From Paenibacillus turpanensis (lineage in GTDB: Bacteria > Bacillota > Bacilli > Paenibacillales > YIM-B00363), in contig NZ_WTLI01000009.1 in the NCBI RefSeq assembly GCF_011421635.1, positions 1 to 64,000 on the forward strand: a stretch of 64,000 nt of DNA, read 5' to 3'. Positions 44,616-53,297 of this stretch are shown piece by piece. Under the pieces are notes generated by a model, which saw only the letters and a list, made by a program, of their open reading frames with translations, was not told where the DNA came from and did no database searches. Every line of letters starts with the position of its first letter. Position 1 is the stretch's first letter. A program made the translations under genes and the position numbers.

Positions 44616-45800
44616 ATGAAAAAGCTCAATTATTTAAAGGTGTTTCTTCTTTTGGCCATGATATTGACGTTATTAGGAGATTATACTGCGCTGCCCGTTC
44701 ATGCCGAGCCGAGCAAATACAAGTTTGATTTTGGCGATGGTGCTGTGGAAAAAGGCTATAAGGGCGTATCTGCCACTGACAAATACGACGCGAAGAAGCG
44801 TTATGGCTTTAATACCCCGGAAAATATGCTGAATGTACCCGCCTCGGGAGAAGGAGCATTACGTGATGCGGTTAGGTTTGTTACATTTGGAACGAAAAGC
44901 GACAACACGTTTAATGTGGATCTCCCAAATGGGCTATATGAGGTAAAGGTCACCCTGGGTGACACGATGAGAGCCAGCGTTGCAGCCGAGGGTGTGTTCC
45001 AGGTCATCAATATGACCGGCAACAACGCAACGGCCTCCTTCCAAATTCCGATCACAGACGGACAGCTGAATTTACTTGTTACCGAAGGCAAGCCGGGAAC
45101 GCCGTATACGTTAAGCGCTCTCGAGATTGATAAGCTTTCCCGCCATCCGGTGATGAACCGGACCATTTGGATCGGCGGCGATTCGACGGTATGCAATTAT
45201 TATCCTCTTGATCGCAGCGTTCAAGCTGGTTGGGGACAATTGCTGCCTAACTTCGTAAACGAAAAGACCTTTGAAGTACGCAACATGGCCTCAGGCGGGC
45301 AGATTGCAAGAGGCTTCCGCAACGATGGACAGCTGGAAGCGATTTTGAAGTATATTAAGCCGGGCGATTACTTCCTGCTGGAAATGGGCATTAACGATAC
45401 GAACCCGAAAAATACGACGACGGAAGAAGAGTTTAAAGAAATTATGCGCGACATGGTTCGCCAGGTGAAGGCCAAAGGAGCGACGGTGGTTCTCGTTACA
45501 CCGCAGGGGAGAGCCTCTCACTTTACTGCGGATGGCATTCATTCGTCCGTGGACCGCTGGTATCGGCATTCTACAGTTGCGTTAGCTGAAGAAGAAAATG
45601 TTTCGCTGGTCGATTTGAATGTGCTTAGCTCGGCGTACTTCACATCCATTGGGCCGGAGGCTACCCTTGCTCTTTACATGCAGGGCGATACGCTGCATCC
45701 GAACCGGGCCGGAGCGACGGAGCTTGCCCGGATCGTGGTGGAGGAGCTGGCACGCCAAGGTATGGACGGTTTTGTGCCGGAGTCGAAGCCCCGCCGCTGA
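44616..45800 (+). CDS. Second secreted acetylesterase-like SGNH hydrolase
   Basis: About 394 residues from the ATG at 44616, with AAGGAGG eight bases upstream. Signal peptide ends near PVHAEPSKY. The same two-domain plan as the previous gene: YKFDFGDGAVEKGYKGV, then IGGDSTVCNYY, NMASGGQIARGF, EMGINDTNP and QGDTLHPNRAG. The Asn block is GIND rather than GHND, so substrate preference may differ. The pair probably arose by duplication. Together with the pectate lyase 12 kb away it suggests pectin use. Confidence 0.83.
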   Translation: MKKLNYLKVFLLLAMILTLLGDYTALPVHAEPSKYKFDFGDGAVEKGYKGVSATDKYDAKKRYGFNTPENMLNVPASGEGALRDAVRFVTFGTKSDNTFNVDLPNGLYEVKVTLGDTMRASVAAEGVFQVINMTGNNATASFQIPITDGQLNLLVTEGKPGTPYTLSALEIDKLSRHPVMNRTIWIGGDSTVCNYYPLDRSVQAGWGQLLPNFVNEKTFEVRNMASGGQIARGFRNDGQLEAILKYIKPGDYFLLEMGINDTNPKNTTTEEEFKEIMRDMVRQVKAKGATVVLVTPQGRASHFTADGIHSSVDRWYRHSTVALAEEENVSLVDLNVLSSAYFTSIGPEATLALYMQGDTLHPNRAGATELARIVVEELARQGMDGFVPESKPRR

Positions 45801-45824
45801 AACAGATGAACCGCTTTTGATAGA

Positions 45825-45876
45825 GGAAGACTCTCCTCCAGAGTGCCACCAGCTGGGAGGAGAGTCTTTCCTTGTT
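45825..45876 (+). terminator. Rho-independent terminator of the esterase operon
   Basis: GGAAGACTCTCCTCC (45825-45839) pairs with GGAGGAGAGTCTTTCC (45856-45871), then a T-rich tail. Confidence 0.8.
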
Positions 45877-45931
45877 TCTACGTTGAAATTATACATATGT
45901 AGTAGCTGTGGATAATTTCCGTTTCCTTATG

Positions 45932-45961
45932 ATTGACGCTGTAGAATGAGGCTATCTATAA
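45932..45961 (+). promoter_or_regulatory. Promoter giving a probably leaderless mRNA
   Basis: TTGACG (45932-45937), 18-bp spacer, TATAAA (45956-45961). The ATG of the regulator is at 45969, 7 nt after the -10 hexamer, exactly where transcription should start. No Shine-Dalgarno sequence is present before the ATG. Confidence 0.6.
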
Positions 45962-45968
45962 TGAAAAC

Positions 45969-48668
45969 ATGACAATGACAATTTTATCCACGAAACTATA
46001 TATTCCAACTCCTCGCGCAAACGTTATCAATCGTCAACGTCTCTTTGATCGATTGAACGAAGGGAAGAGTCGCAAGGTAATTCTCGTCTGTGCACCGGCG
46101 GGGAGCGGAAAAACGACGCTAGTCAGCTGTTGGCTTCGAAATCGTACTGAGCATGCTGCTTGGGTATCGTTGGATGAGAGCGACGACGATCCCGCACGCT
46201 TTTTGCTGTATCTCATTGCGGCCATACGCACCATTGCGCCTAGTGTTGGCGATCGCTTACTAAAGCTTTTACAAACGCCGCAGCCTCCTCCGCCGGAGCT
46301 GATTATTTCCAATCTCCTTAATGAAATCACAGGCATTTCATCCCCATTCTTTCTTGTCCTTGATGACTATCAATTCATTGCTTCAAACTCCCTCATTAAC
46401 GATGCAATGAAGCTGTTGATTGAACATATGCCGGAACAGCTGCAGCTTGTCCTTATTACCCGTGAGGAGCCGCGGCTGCCGACCGCTAAGCTGCGTGCCC
46501 GGAACCAACTAACGGACATTCGTGCTGCCGATTTATCTTTTACTGTGGTAGAAACCTCACATTATTTGAAGAGAAGCATGGAGTTAACGTTGTCCGAGGA
46601 ACATATTTCTTATTTGCAGCAACTTACGGAAGGCTGGATTTCCGGTCTACAGCTTGCCGCACTTACCTTGAGGGGACAGAAGGAGCCCGGACTTGCGGTG
46701 CAAGCTTTTACCGGAAGCCATCCCTTTGTATTGGATTACTTGGCAGAAGAGGTGCTCCAGCGGCTTCCGGACTTGATTCAGCAATTTTTGCTTTATACCA
46801 GTATTCTTGATCGCTTTTGCAGCTCGTTATGCGATGCTTTGCTGCGGTCGGAGGACAGCAGGTCAGCTGGCGGTGCCGCATACGCTAACGCGAATTCACA
46901 AGAAACGTTAACCTATCTTGAGCGGTCGAATTTGTTTCTCGTATCGTTAGATAATGAACGCTGCTGGTACCGGTATCATCATTTGTTTTCGGATTTGCTG
47001 CGGAAGCGGCTGCGTCAAAGCAGTGCCTTTTTACATGCTGATGGCGAACGATTGGTGGTTGATTTGCATCTCCGCGCCAGCGAATGGTTCGAGCAGCATG
47101 GCCTGGAAATGGAGGCCTTTCAGCATGCGATTGCTGCCAAGGATACGAACCGTGCAGCACGACTGGTGGAGGGAAACGGAATGCCATTGCTTTTTCGCGG
47201 AGCGGCCGCACCGGTACTCGAGTGGCTGAAAGCTTTGCCTAAGAAGGAACTGGATGCAAGACCCTCTCTGCGGCTATTGTACGCCTCCGGACAATTAATG
47301 AGAGGGGAGATATCCAATTTAGAAGCAGGGCTGCAGGCTGCAGAAACTGTTCTGGAAGGCTGTGAAATGGATGAGCGGACCCGGGATTTGCTCGGTCATG
47401 CCGCTGCAATCCGGGCTGCGCTTGCGGTCAGCAGACATCAAGCGGAAGTGATCATCGCTGAATCGCAGCGTGCTTTAGAATTGCTGAGACCGAACAATTT
47501 GGCGGTGCGTGTATCGACAATTTGGGCGCAAGGTTACGCTTATCAGCTTCAAGGAGAGCGTGATCGGGCAGGTAGGGCCTATAGCGAAGCCTTAGCCTTA
47601 AGTCAACAGCTTGGCCACACCGTGATCGAGATGATGGCAATGCTGGGCATCGGTTACATTCAGGAAGCGGGGAATCAGCTTTACCAAGCGGCTGAGACGT
47701 ATCGGCGACTAAGCTTGTTGGCTGGCGATTCGCCGCTTCCGGCCTCCTGCGAAGCTTATCTGGGCTTGGCGCGTGTGACCTATGAGTGGAATGATCTGCC
47801 TTCTGCGGAGCAGCATGGGCAGCGTGCCGTACTTCTCGCAAAGCAGCTGGGTCAAATGGATCAAGCCGCTGCAGCCCTGCTGTTTCTTGCGAGGTTGAAA
47901 CTAGCCACGAAAGAGACGGATGATGCGGCAGTTATTCTTGCAGAGGCAGACGATTTAGCGCGTCAACTAAATCATGTAATTCAGCTGCGGCATATCGCAG
48001 AGGTGCGTGTGTCGATACTGCTGCAGCAAAGAAACGTGGCGGCAGCCGCACATTTGGCCCGTGAGCATCATTTGCTTTGCAGCCAGGCTCGTGTATGGCT
48101 TGCACATGGCGACCCCGACGCCGCTTTAGCGCTGTTGGAGCCCCTGCTAGAGCAGGCGGAAGCCAAGCGCTTGGAGGATGAACGGCTCAAGGTTATGGTG
48201 ATTCAAGCTGCGGCATTAGAGATGCATGGGCAATTCGAAGCGGCATTGGAACAGCTGTCTTATGCGCTGGCGTTGGGGGAGTCCGGCGGAATGCTGCGGG
48301 TATTTCTCGATGAGGGAATGCCAATATGGTATTTGCTGCAGAGGGCGACCACCAAAGGGATTATGCCCGAGTATACCGGCAGGCTGCTTACTGCTTTTAA
48401 AGGTGAGAATGGGGTCGGAGAGCGGAGCAAGCATGAACGGGATGAGGTCCCATGGCATGTTTCCGCACACTTGATCGAGCCCTTGAGTGATCGTGAGCTG
48501 GAGGTGCTTCGTCTGATTGCAGCGGGTTTATCTAATCGCGAAATCGGCGAACGGCTATTTCTCGCATTAAGCACGGTAAAGGGCTATAACCAGATCATTT
48601 TTAATAAGCTGCAGGTTAGCCGTCGTACCGAAGCGGTTGCGCGTGCCCGTTCGTTAGGCTTGATATAG
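45969..48668 (+). CDS. MalT-like LuxR-family ATPase regulator
   Basis: 899 residues. Residues 1-60 have the MalT-type start LSTKLYIPTPRANVINR and the P-loop PAGSGKTT (43-50). A STAND ATPase domain follows (VLDDYQFI is the Walker B region), then many TPR-like helical repeats (about 390-800) for sensing or protein contact. The last 60 residues are a LuxR helix-turn-helix (LSDRELEVLRLIAAGLSNRE). It is an ATP- and ligand-dependent activator. Neighbouring esterase or dehydrogenase genes are possible targets, unproven. Confidence 0.87.
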   Translation: MTMTILSTKLYIPTPRANVINRQRLFDRLNEGKSRKVILVCAPAGSGKTTLVSCWLRNRTEHAAWVSLDESDDDPARFLLYLIAAIRTIAPSVGDRLLKLLQTPQPPPPELIISNLLNEITGISSPFFLVLDDYQFIASNSLINDAMKLLIEHMPEQLQLVLITREEPRLPTAKLRARNQLTDIRAADLSFTVVETSHYLKRSMELTLSEEHISYLQQLTEGWISGLQLAALTLRGQKEPGLAVQAFTGSHPFVLDYLAEEVLQRLPDLIQQFLLYTSILDRFCSSLCDALLRSEDSRSAGGAAYANANSQETLTYLERSNLFLVSLDNERCWYRYHHLFSDLLRKRLRQSSAFLHADGERLVVDLHLRASEWFEQHGLEMEAFQHAIAAKDTNRAARLVEGNGMPLLFRGAAAPVLEWLKALPKKELDARPSLRLLYASGQLMRGEISNLEAGLQAAETVLEGCEMDERTRDLLGHAAAIRAALAVSRHQAEVIIAESQRALELLRPNNLAVRVSTIWAQGYAYQLQGERDRAGRAYSEALALSQQLGHTVIEMMAMLGIGYIQEAGNQLYQAAETYRRLSLLAGDSPLPASCEAYLGLARVTYEWNDLPSAEQHGQRAVLLAKQLGQMDQAAAALLFLARLKLATKETDDAAVILAEADDLARQLNHVIQLRHIAEVRVSILLQQRNVAAAAHLAREHHLLCSQARVWLAHGDPDAALALLEPLLEQAEAKRLEDERLKVMVIQAAALEMHGQFEAALEQLSYALALGESGGMLRVFLDEGMPIWYLLQRATTKGIMPEYTGRLLTAFKGENGVGERSKHERDEVPWHVSAHLIEPLSDRELEVLRLIAAGLSNREIGERLFLALSTVKGYNQIIFNKLQVSRRTEAVARARSLGLI

Positions 48669-48759
48669 GTTCTTTCCTAACCACCCTACTTAAGTATCTA
48701 TATTTATCATTGAGGCTAGAGGTATAATGGTCGCAAAAATGCGGTCAGGGAGGTCACTC

Positions 48760-49674
48760 ATGAAAGCAATCCTTTGCACAAAGTACGGTTCGTCCGATGT
48801 TTTGAAGCTCGCAGAGATCAACAAGCCCATTCCCAAGTCTAACGAAATTCTCGTTAAAGTGCATGCTTCAACGGTGGCATCTGGGGATATCCGCGTACGG
48901 AGCTTCAACAGTCCGTTGCTGTTTTGGCTCCCGATGCGCCTCGTCTTAGGGATTACAAAACCGCGAAACCCGGTGCTGGGAGTAGAGCTGGCTGGAGAAG
49001 TCGAGGCGGTAGGGACCCGTGTGACGCGATTTAAGCCTGGCGATGCTATCTTTGCGTTAACGGGATTGCGGTTTGGCGCTCATGCTGAGTACGCATGCCT
49101 TCCCGAGAACGGGGTGATAGCCCATAAACCGGCGAATGCAGCTTTTGATGAAGCTGCCGCCGTTCCGATGAGCGGAACCTCGGCGTTGTACTTTCTTCGA
49201 AAAGGCAATATCAGCCGAGGGCAAAAGGTTCTTATCTACGGGGCCTCCGGGGCGGTGGGAACGGCCGCGGTGCAGCTGGCCAAGTTTTTTGGAGCACAGG
49301 TAACAGGAGTATGCAGCTCGGCAAATGTACAGCTGGTGAAGTCAATAGGCGCAGACCAAGTCATCGATTACACCAAAGAGGATTTTGCACAAAGCAAGGA
49401 GCGTTTCGATCTTATTTTTGATGCGGTTGGGAAAACCTCGAAATCACACTGCGATAAGGTGTTAACCCCAAAGGGACGCTTTGTAACGGTTGACGGTCAG
49501 GGGATCGCGAAAGAGCGCACAGAGGATTTGCTCTTTCTTAAGGAGCTAATAGAGAAAGGCAAGTTTTCTCCGGTGATCGATCGGCGTTATCCTTTGGAGG
49601 AGGTTCCCGACGCGCACCGATATGTGGAAAAGGGGCATAAGAAAGGGAATGTTGTGATTGCGATGATTAGGTAG
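48760..49674 (+). CDS. MDR-family NAD(P)-dependent dehydrogenase or quinone reductase
   Basis: About 304 residues from the ATG at 48760 after GGGAGGT (an in-frame start at 48727 has no such site). GroES-like N-terminal half ([20 protein letters not shown]), catalytic part [19 protein letters not shown], and Rossmann motif [21 protein letters not shown]. Zinc-ligand Cys residues of alcohol dehydrogenases are missing, so a quinone-oxidoreductase-like enzyme is more likely. Confidence 0.84.
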   Translation: MKAILCTKYGSSDVLKLAEINKPIPKSNEILVKVHASTVASGDIRVRSFNSPLLFWLPMRLVLGITKPRNPVLGVELAGEVEAVGTRVTRFKPGDAIFALTGLRFGAHAEYACLPENGVIAHKPANAAFDEAAAVPMSGTSALYFLRKGNISRGQKVLIYGASGAVGTAAVQLAKFFGAQVTGVCSSANVQLVKSIGADQVIDYTKEDFAQSKERFDLIFDAVGKTSKSHCDKVLTPKGRFVTVDGQGIAKERTEDLLFLKELIEKGKFSPVIDRRYPLEEVPDAHRYVEKGHKKGNVVIAMIR

Positions 49675-49707
49675 GTTCGATTCAAAACTTTCTTAGATTA
49701 GGTTGGT

Positions 49708-49715
49708 GTCTATAC
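49708..49715 (+). promoter_or_regulatory. Shared GTCTATAC element ahead of tiny gene 1
   Basis: GTCTATAC lies 65 nt before the ATG. The same octamer lies 63 nt before the second tiny gene (50049-50056). This spacing conservation suggests a common promoter element. Compare CACTATACAT downstream as a possible -10. Confidence 0.35.
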
Positions 49716-49772
49716 GGTACAAGTTCACTATACATATGCTGACATCAGACCTAGTGAAGGAGGGATTTGGAG

Positions 49773-49871
49773 ATGAGTTGTGTCGGCGCAGTTCCATACA
49801 CTTCCACTGCAGCTATCTTGGTTCTTTACATTTTGCTCGTAATTATTCTTTCTGCCGGTTTCTTTGTATAG
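49773..49871 (+). CDS. Tiny single-pass membrane protein 1 (YjcZ/sporulation type)
   Basis: 32 codons; the translation starts MSCVGAVPYTSTAAILVL and ends in a hydrophobic helix finishing SAGFFV. AAGGAGGG is 9 nt before the ATG and a terminator follows the stop, so the small size is genuine. It belongs with the tiny_TM_bacill/YjcZ class of sporulation-associated membrane peptides. A paralogue lies 240 nt downstream. The role is unknown. Confidence 0.82.
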   Translation: MSCVGAVPYTSTAAILVLYILLVIILSAGFFV

Positions 49872-49884
49872 TGTACAGCATATT

Positions 49885-49922
49885 AAACAAGAGCCGGGTT
49901 GCCTGGTTCTTGTTTCATTTTT
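49885..49922 (+). terminator. Rho-independent terminator of tiny gene 1
   Basis: AAACAAGAGCCGGG (49885-49898) pairs with CCTGGTTCTTGTTT (49902-49915), then CATTTTT. Confidence 0.85.
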
Positions 49923-50048
49923 AACAACCTGCGATTAAGGTGCGATGGTAATGAATAACTCATTAGGATAACCTCGCTTCTTTTAGATTCGATTCAAATG
50001 CACTCGTCCATAGAATGGTGCAAAATGGCAAAAACCAAATGGGTGAGA

Positions 50049-50082
50049 GTCTATACATGAATCATTCATGACACATAACCTA
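50049..50082 (+). promoter_or_regulatory. Palindrome and sigmaK-like promoter ahead of tiny gene 2
   Basis: A perfect 15-bp palindrome CATGAATCATTCATG (50056-50070) follows GTCTATAC. CATAACCTA (50074-50082) fits the sigmaK -10 pattern CATAnnnTA, with AC 17 nt upstream as a -35 candidate. Mother-cell expression during sporulation would fit the protein class. Confidence 0.4.
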
Positions 50083-50111
50083 TAGTAGAAATAACAAAGG
50101 AGGGATCGACG

Positions 50112-50207
50112 ATGGGTGCAGCGGTAAAAGGCTTTACTTCCACGGCTGAAATCTTGGTTCTTTATATTTTGCTGGTCGTTATTCTTTCGGTTGGTTTCTT
50201 CGTTTAA
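50112..50207 (+). CDS. Tiny single-pass membrane protein 2 (YjcZ/sporulation type)
   Basis: 31 codons; starts MGAAVKGFTSTAEILVL and ends VILSVGFFV. About 24 of the last 26 residues are identical or similar to tiny protein 1. AAAGGAGGG sits 7 nt before the ATG, and a terminator follows. The pair looks like a tandem duplication of promoter, gene and terminator. Confidence 0.82.
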   Translation: MGAAVKGFTSTAEILVLYILLVVILSVGFFV

Positions 50208-50218
50208 TTCATATGACC

Positions 50219-50260
50219 AAAAAGGAACAGTGGCCTCCCTTGGGCTCCTGTTCCTTTTTA
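50219..50260. terminator. Terminator of tiny gene 2, shared with the convergent methyltransferase
   Basis: AAAAAGGAACAG (50219-50230) pairs with CTGTTCCTTTTT (50248-50259). A and T runs on both flanks allow use in both directions. Confidence 0.85.
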
Positions 50261-50273
50261 TCCTACATAGGTT

Positions 50274-50993
50274 TTATTTTCTTCCCACCACAGTGATATA
50301 TCCGATGGAATCACCATGCTGCTCCATGATCGAGTTGTATTTGTTGGATGTTTCCCAAATCGCCGGATTCAAAAAAATACCGTTGTCCATTTGCTGATGC
50401 AGGTCAGGAAACTCGGTTTGATCACCGAAAGGATGGGGGAATGCGTGAGGACCGTCAATATGGAAATGTTGAAATGCGGATGTATTGAGCAGTGTCAGCC
50501 AATCGTTGGTGTCCATAAGCTGCGGTATTTGAAAATACCTTGTGATTTCTTCATGAACCTCCGGGGGCATTGGCGCCCGACTTACCATCTCTTTATCGTA
50601 CAAGGTTCCGCCTGGACGCAGTACTCGGAAGTATTCCGAAAGCGCTTTGGCGGTATCTGTAAAAATCGATACGGATTCAACCATGACGATATCAAAGGAA
50701 TCGGCCGGAAATGGCAGCGCGCAGGCGTCACCTTGTAGAAACTCTACGTTAGCCTGCTCCTTTTCAGCGCGTACTTTCGCTTTCGCGATCATATCCAGGC
50801 GAATATCTAGACCTGTCACAGAATGCCCTTGAGAGGCGATATAGCAGGACGTTCTCCCGGTACCGCAGCCTACCTCGAGAACGTTAGCGTTGGCTGGAAG
50901 GGGATACTGCTTTAGCTGCTGCAGCGTTGCCGCAAACCCTCCCGGATGAGCATTGCCAATACCCAGCTTAGAGATCATATCCAAATATTCCAT
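50274..50993 (-). CDS. Class I SAM-dependent methyltransferase
   Basis: 239 residues. Motif I VLEVGCGTGRTSCYIA, acidic strand GLDIRLDM, LQGDACALPFPADSFD, and RVLRPGGTLYDKEM. The C-terminal 90 residues contain many His, Phe and Pro (FQHFHIDGPHAFPHPF). It is of the UbiE/small-molecule type with an unknown acceptor. AAAGGA lies upstream of the ATG. Confidence 0.8.
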   Translation of the reverse strand: MEYLDMISKLGIGNAHPGGFAATLQQLKQYPLPANANVLEVGCGTGRTSCYIASQGHSVTGLDIRLDMIAKAKVRAEKEQANVEFLQGDACALPFPADSFDIVMVESVSIFTDTAKALSEYFRVLRPGGTLYDKEMVSRAPMPPEVHEEITRYFQIPQLMDTNDWLTLLNTSAFQHFHIDGPHAFPHPFGDQTEFPDLHQQMDNGIFLNPAIWETSNKYNSIMEQHGDSIGYITVVGRK

Positions 50994-51120
50994 GAGCTCG
51001 ATGTTCCTTTCAAGTAGAAGATACTCCCATCATATGAAAGGAAATGATGATTGCCCCCACCCATCTCCGGAAAAAACGAATCACTTGGGAGACCTGTCCC
51101 TCCTATAAAATGAAGTATAA

Positions 51121-53172
51121 TTACGTTTGGTGCATTGATATGTTGGAGCTCAGGATCAGGTTAGCGAGCTGGGTTCGATTTTGCAGTCCGGTTTTCGTCA
51201 ACATGGATTGGACATGTTTTTTAACCGCTGCTTCACTGATATAGAGAGCAGCTGCTATTTTCGCGTTACTATCTCCTGTAATAAGCAGCTTTGCAACTTC
51301 CAGCTCTCGAGGGGTAAAGCCGAAATTCACTCCGATCTCACGATGAGGTATTTCATCTGAGTTTCCGTCGGTGTATTGGATCACTTGCTTGATAAAGCCG
51401 GCCAGCTTCTGGCCGCGGGTATCCAAAACATAATATGGAGCCGGTGTTGTTCCATCGTAATAAAAATGAACCACATCAGAAAGGCATTCGAAGCCAAGGC
51501 TGCGATATGCGAGTGTGCAATAATCGAGCGGAGGCGGGGAGGTGACAATCACCTTACCCGACAGTATTTGTTCGAAAAGCACACGTACAATGTCCGAGCG
51601 AAGATCGTCTCTTTCTAAATTTTCTACGTCCGTGGTAAAGAGAAAGGTGCCGATAGAGCGCTGCGGCTCAACCCAGTATTCATTTTGCTGCTTCGCAGGC
51701 AATTGATGAAAATATGCTGCCGACAGAGGAGCTTGAAGCAAGTAATGCATTGAATACTTATGGATGGGCAGAGCTGCATGCAGGCCAACCATTTTGCCGG
51801 AAGGATCACGCAGCAAGCGGAGCTCGGCCCCTAAATCCAGCAGCGGTTTAACTTCGATTCCGGCCAGCCGGTACAAGCTTTGCTTGGGACTTAGCGTATA
51901 TCGGAACATTTCCCCGGTTACCGGGTCGGAGCATAACATTTTGATATATTTGCTTTGATTTTTACGCTGCGCGATGTAATCGTTAACCTCGGTAAGATGC
52001 TCATGTGTCATCTTTTCCCAAGAGTTGACTGAAGGTTTGGACAAGCGAAAATGTGCTCGTAAAACCGAATTATTCGTAAGAGGCATCACCTCAGAAATGT
52101 GCCAAGCCGTATGTTCTCTGTTGGTAATGCATTGTTTTATATTCAAATAATAATGCTCAATAAGCGCTTGACGGTACTGTTCAAAGGTATCGGGCATCCG
52201 CTCTTGAAACATGCTGCGTATGCATTCGCGCACGAGGTCGTGCAAATGCCAGCCTCTAGCTGTTCGCATCACAAAAGAGAGTCGGATGAGTTGTTCGAAG
52301 AGGGAATAGGGAAGCTCTTTTCCGAGCAATGAGCTTAATAATTCTTGTTGGAAGGTTCGCGGCACCGAAGCGGCCATAACAAGCTGGCGAAGCTCATCGT
52401 GGTCGGTTTCTTGAAGCCATTGGTGAATGATACTATGCAGCCCGCCTTGTACCTCATCAAAATCTAGTATTCCCTTCATGGCACAGGGCAGCAGCATCGA
52501 CAGGGAGAGAGGATGACCGAGCGTTTTCATCCACACCGTGTCCACGATAGTCTCGTCCCGAATGCCATGAATGTTCAAGTACGCCGCGGTATCCTCGTAA
52601 GTAAGCTCCGTGACAGGTAAAGAAACGATTAGCCTTTGCAGTGCTGTGGAATGTTTCCAGGGGCCTTCCAATGGGTAGCGTCCTGAGATAATAATCAACA
52701 CCCCGATAGAGAGCCTAGGCAGCCATTGCTCTCGAAGCCACGAATCAATCGTTCCCGCTTCTTCATACTGGTCCAATAGGAAAACAACGATTTGCCTCGC
52801 TGCTTTTTCATTGATCAAGTTTATACATTGCTCTTCAGTCAGCGCCTCCGTCATTCTTAAGGATGGCTCTATTTGTGCGGTTAACTGCCGGCAAAACGAA
52901 AGAGGATTGTTACCATAGTCACGCAGGTTTACAGCCGCATGTATGAAACCATGCCGTTGCACCGCCTTCCGGAATTGACCGAGTAACTGGCTTTTGCCCA
53001 TCCCCCCTGTACCGTGAATATTTATAATCCGTTCTCGTTTGCTTTGCAGGTTTAGGAGGTACTGTTCAAATAACTGCAGCTCGAAGGCTCGACCAACAAA
53101 GCCGGCATCCTGCCAATCCTCGATTTGTTCCCCTATCGTTTGAAAGCTAGTTTTATCATTAGAAATGTTCAT
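51121..53172 (-). CDS. LuxR-family regulator with STAND ATPase domain
   Basis: 683 residues. P-loop HGTGGMGKSQ at about 53-62 and a Walker B-like VVFLLDQYEEAG, then a winged-helix/helical region, a middle sensory part, and a C-terminal LuxR helix-turn-helix (FTPRELEVAKLLITGDSNAK and EAAVKKHVQSML). It differs from the MalT-like regulator nearby by lacking TPR repeats. It is transcribed away from ilvB and may regulate divergent or adjacent genes; no target is shown. Confidence 0.83.
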   Translation of the reverse strand: MNISNDKTSFQTIGEQIEDWQDAGFVGRAFELQLFEQYLLNLQSKRERIINIHGTGGMGKSQLLGQFRKAVQRHGFIHAAVNLRDYGNNPLSFCRQLTAQIEPSLRMTEALTEEQCINLINEKAARQIVVFLLDQYEEAGTIDSWLREQWLPRLSIGVLIIISGRYPLEGPWKHSTALQRLIVSLPVTELTYEDTAAYLNIHGIRDETIVDTVWMKTLGHPLSLSMLLPCAMKGILDFDEVQGGLHSIIHQWLQETDHDELRQLVMAASVPRTFQQELLSSLLGKELPYSLFEQLIRLSFVMRTARGWHLHDLVRECIRSMFQERMPDTFEQYRQALIEHYYLNIKQCITNREHTAWHISEVMPLTNNSVLRAHFRLSKPSVNSWEKMTHEHLTEVNDYIAQRKNQSKYIKMLCSDPVTGEMFRYTLSPKQSLYRLAGIEVKPLLDLGAELRLLRDPSGKMVGLHAALPIHKYSMHYLLQAPLSAAYFHQLPAKQQNEYWVEPQRSIGTFLFTTDVENLERDDLRSDIVRVLFEQILSGKVIVTSPPPLDYCTLAYRSLGFECLSDVVHFYYDGTTPAPYYVLDTRGQKLAGFIKQVIQYTDGNSDEIPHREIGVNFGFTPRELEVAKLLITGDSNAKIAAALYISEAAVKKHVQSMLTKTGLQNRTQLANLILSSNISMHQT

Positions 53173-53206
53173 CGGAACCGTCTCCAGTTCTTGATTTATA
53201 GCTAAT

Positions 53207-53235
53207 AGTATACTACGAATGCTACCTTTGGGTAA
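53207..53235 (-). promoter_or_regulatory. Promoter of the LuxR/STAND regulator gene
   Basis: On the minus strand TTACCC (complement of 53230-53235), 17-bp spacer, TATACT (complement of 53207-53212). It is divergent from the ilvB promoter. Confidence 0.55.
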
Positions 53236-53248
53236 TTCTTCCTTCCGT

Positions 53249-53276
53249 TTGCGGGTGGTATTTTTAGACGTATAGC
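53249..53276 (+). promoter_or_regulatory. Promoter of ilvB-ilvN
   Basis: TTGCGG (53249-53254), 16-bp spacer, TATAGC (53271-53276), 22 nt before the ATG. The leader is too short for a T-box or attenuator, unlike the usual branched-chain operon of Bacilli. Confidence 0.55.
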
Positions 53277-53297
53277 CAAGAAACGGAGGGTACAGAT

